The notes beneath the pieces are model-generated. The model was given only the letters and a program-made list of their open reading frames with translations, was not told the origin of the DNA and made no database searches. The position numbers and the translations under genes were made by a program. Below, in pieces: positions 7,128 to 8,485 of a DNA stretch of 8,485 nt; position 1 is the first letter of the stretch, and each line of letters begins with the position of its first letter. Source of the stretch: JACQAI01 sp035507915. GTDB taxonomy: Bacteria; Pseudomonadota; Alphaproteobacteria; Elsterales; Elsteraceae. Where the stretch lies: assembly GCA_035507915.1 (NCBI GenBank), contig DATJNS010000100.1, positions 1-8,485 of the forward strand. Reading direction: 5' to 3'.

Positions 7128-7924
7128 GCGATCAAGGCACGGCGGTCGTCGCGCCGCTCGACCGCGACCGAGCCCACCGCCGGGTCGTCCTCGCCGGACG
7201 CACGCTGCTGCTGATCGCGATCCTGGGAGCGTGGGAGCTGTTGGCGCGGCTGGCGCTGCTGCCAGCCGCCTTCGTCGGTCAGCCCTCGGTGTTCTTGCCC
7301 ATGCTGGTGCGCGGGCTCGGCGACGGCACGATGGTGCATGCGCTCGCCGACACCATGGTGGCAACCCTCGCCGCCTTCGCGATCGGCGGTGTGCTGGCGC
7401 TCGTGACCGCTCTCCTCCTCACCATCTCACCGCTGCTCCACGCGGTGGTGGCGCCCTACATCAATGCGCTCAATGCGCTGCCGCGGGTCGCCCTGATTCC
7501 GCTGTTCATCATCTGGTTCGGGCTCGGCACGCTGTCGAAGATCGTCTCGGGCGTGTCGCTGATGTACTTCATCCTGCTCTACAACACGCTGGCAGGCGCG
7601 CATGCGGTGGACCCCGACCACCTGCAGCTGACGCGCAGCCTCGGCTTGTCCAAACGGCGCGTCTTCGTCAGCGTCATCGTTCCGACCGCGATCCCGGCGA
7701 TCTTCGCAGGCCTGCGGCTCGGTCTGATCTACACGCTGCTCGGTGTCGTCACGGCCGAATTGATCGCGGGCGGCAAAGGGCTCGGCAGTCTGATCAGTTA
7801 TTATTCCAACACGTTCGATGCCAACGGCGTGTTCGCCGTCCTGCTCATCCTCGTCATCCTGGCCGATCTGCTGTCCATGCTCATGACGCGGTTGGAGCGA
7901 CGGCTGACACGCTGGCGCGGATGA
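7124..7924 (+). CDS. ABC transporter permease, SsuC/TauC-like (BPD_transp_1)
   Basis: A 266-residue inner-membrane permease, a normal size for SsuC/TauC-type proteins, which would act as a homodimer with the preceding ATPase. The frame can be extended upstream to a GTG at 7070, but the ATG at 7124 overlaps the ATPase stop as ATGA, gives the usual short charged N-terminus, and is preferred. Hydrophobic segments lie at about 24-44, 76-100, 104-133 (possibly two), 140-158, 186-208 and 236-256. The cytoplasmic coupling (EAA-like) loop is at about 164-199: LQLTRSLGLSKRRVF followed by VPTAIPAIFAGLRLG, with the conserved glycine at 174. The two alanines of a classical EAA motif are replaced, which is common in this family. 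AELIAGGKGLGSLI at 211-224 is also a family block. This is the last gene of the + strand run. Confidence 0.94.
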   Translation: MSDQGTAVVAPLDRDRAHRRVVLAGRTLLLIAILGAWELLARLALLPAAFVGQPSVFLPMLVRGLGDGTMVHALADTMVATLAAFAIGGVLALVTALLLTISPLLHAVVAPYINALNALPRVALIPLFIIWFGLGTLSKIVSGVSLMYFILLYNTLAGAHAVDPDHLQLTRSLGLSKRRVFVSVIVPTAIPAIFAGLRLGLIYTLLGVVTAELIAGGKGLGSLISYYSNTFDANGVFAVLLILVILADLLSMLMTRLERRLTRWRG

Positions 7925-7952
7925 CGCGCAAACGTCACGGCGAGCGTCTGAG

Positions 7953-8387
7953 TCAGCGCACTGGCGCGGCGCGCTTCAGGACGCGCACGACGGGGCCGTC
8001 GGGCCCGGACGGATCGACATCGACTTCGTCGCCAGTGGCGAGCAGCGTCGTGATGTCGCCGTCGAAGCCCGACACCATGGTGAAATCGGCGAGTGCCGCA
8101 CCCTGGACCATGATGGGATTGACCGAATTCAACAGCAGCGCAGCCGGCATGACGCCGCGCGCGCTCATCTCGTGCAGCATCCAGGCGGTTGCAACGCCGC
8201 CCTTCGCGGTGTCGAGCGCCAGAATCTTGCCGACGTAGCTCTGGCCCGCCAGCTTGTGACCGGGCCGCGAGAACACACCCTTGATGCGGTCGAGATCGTA
8301 GCGCGCCGAGAAACCGTCGCTCGCAGCGAGCACCAGGCCGCGCACCGGGCGCCCCATCCCCGCGGCCCCGCGAAAGCTTTGGGTCAT
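7953..8387 (-). CDS. Aconitase X small subunit (swivel domain, DUF126)
   Basis: A 144-residue protein that matches the aconitase-X swivel domain (DUF126). Its features are the PGHKLAGQSYVGKILAL block at 42-58, a glycine-containing segment KGGVATAW at 62-69, ARGVMPAALLLNSVNPIMVQGA at about 76-97, and a C-terminal TGDEVDVDP at 118-126. Aconitase-X enzymes are dehydratases; characterised members act on cis-3-hydroxy-L-proline in bacteria and on mevalonate 5-phosphate in archaea. The swivel subunit closes over the active site of the large subunit. The start ATG (8387-8385) overlaps the stop of the upstream large-subunit gene as ATGA and has GGGAGG 5 bases before it. The gene converges on the ABC permease with 28 bp between the stop codons. 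The segment I would expect to hold conserved serines has G/A here, so the substrate may differ from that of characterised enzymes. Confidence 0.85.
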   Translation of the reverse strand: MTQSFRGAAGMGRPVRGLVLAASDGFSARYDLDRIKGVFSRPGHKLAGQSYVGKILALDTAKGGVATAWMLHEMSARGVMPAALLLNSVNPIMVQGAALADFTMVSGFDGDITTLLATGDEVDVDPSGPDGPVVRVLKRAAPVR

Positions 8388-8485
8388 GCCAGCCTCCCGG
8401 TGACGGCGGCGTCGAGACAGGCCTCCATCGAGGCCAGACGCGGCAAGTAGCCATAGCCGCCGATGATGTTGACGAGCTTCGCGCT
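8384..8485 (-). CDS. Aconitase X large (catalytic) subunit, C-terminal end only (DUF521)
   Basis: Reading the - strand from the right edge gives 33 residues and a stop: SAKLVNIIGGYGYLP, then RLASMEACLDAAVTGRLA. The beginning resembles the 'NSAK' block and the ending resembles the 'slexCvxaAvtGr' tail of aconitase-X catalytic subunits. The stop codon overlaps the ATG of the DUF126 gene as ATGA, the normal arrangement for the separate large and small subunits. Identification therefore depends on a short C-terminal tail plus its position directly upstream of the small subunit. The catalytic residues lie outside the window to the right. Confidence 0.75.
   Translation of the reverse strand, partial: SAKLVNIIGGYGYLPRLASMEACLDAAVTGRLA
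8393..8398 (-). promoter_or_regulatory. Ribosome binding site of the aconitase X small subunit
   Basis: On the - strand GGGAGG lies 5 bases before the ATG at 8387, inside the last codons of the large-subunit gene. It supports that start over the longer open frames on this strand, and together with the ATGA overlap it points to coupled translation of the two subunits. Confidence 0.65.

Noticed and set aside
7922..7937. TGACG-CGCAAA-CGTCA inverted repeat at the permease stop as a terminator
   Set aside because: The stem is only 5 bp and no T-run follows on either strand, so it does not qualify as an intrinsic terminator; it may be chance.
7801..8454. A 217-codon - strand frame covering the aconitase X small-subunit region
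   Set aside because: The product of the other frame (8387-7953) matches DUF126 and has a Shine-Dalgarno site and an ATGA overlap with the upstream gene. This one does not resemble any family and runs into the permease gene.

Overview
The window is GC-rich, gene-dense DNA with almost no intergenic space. It looks like a proteobacterial chromosome, probably an alpha- or betaproteobacterium: transporter and hyuAB genes are packed in an operon, Shine-Dalgarno sites are GGAGG-like, and a Sec-exported NMT1/TauA-type binding protein is present. The lineage is an inference from style and gene content, because no rRNA or other marker gene is in view.

Layout. Positions 1-7924 hold seven genes on the + strand that form one apparent operon. 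In order they are: the C-terminal end of a class III (PLP) aminotransferase; a TauD/TfdA-family Fe(II)/2-oxoglutarate dioxygenase; HyuA and HyuB, the two subunits of a hydantoinase/oxoprolinase-type ATP-dependent enzyme; and a complete ABC importer made of an NMT1/TauA-like periplasmic protein, an ATPase and a permease. Gaps are 13, 5, -4, 18, 14 and -4 bases. Both -4 junctions are ATGA stop/start overlaps. The operon promoter lies to the left of the window. On the - strand, 28 bp beyond the permease stop and convergent with it, lies a two-gene aconitase-X unit: the small 'swivel' subunit (DUF126) is complete and the C-terminal end of the large subunit (DUF521) runs off the right edge. These two also overlap by ATGA.

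How the genes may work together (inference). The importer would bring in a small organic molecule. HyuAB would open a cyclic amide (lactam, hydantoin or 5-oxoproline-like) using ATP. The aminotransferase would remove an exposed amino group, and the dioxygenase would hydroxylate, or cleave by hydroxylation, the substrate or an intermediate. The ATP-dependent lactamase plus class III aminotransferase pairing resembles known bacterial caprolactam catabolism. The TauA/B/C/D-like parts resemble taurine or sulfonate uptake and desulfonation. The combination of both in one operon is the most interesting thing in the window. The substrate cannot be read from the sequence. No regulator, aldehyde dehydrogenase, RNA gene, mobile element or CRISPR array was seen, and no gene-free stretch exceeds 30 bases.
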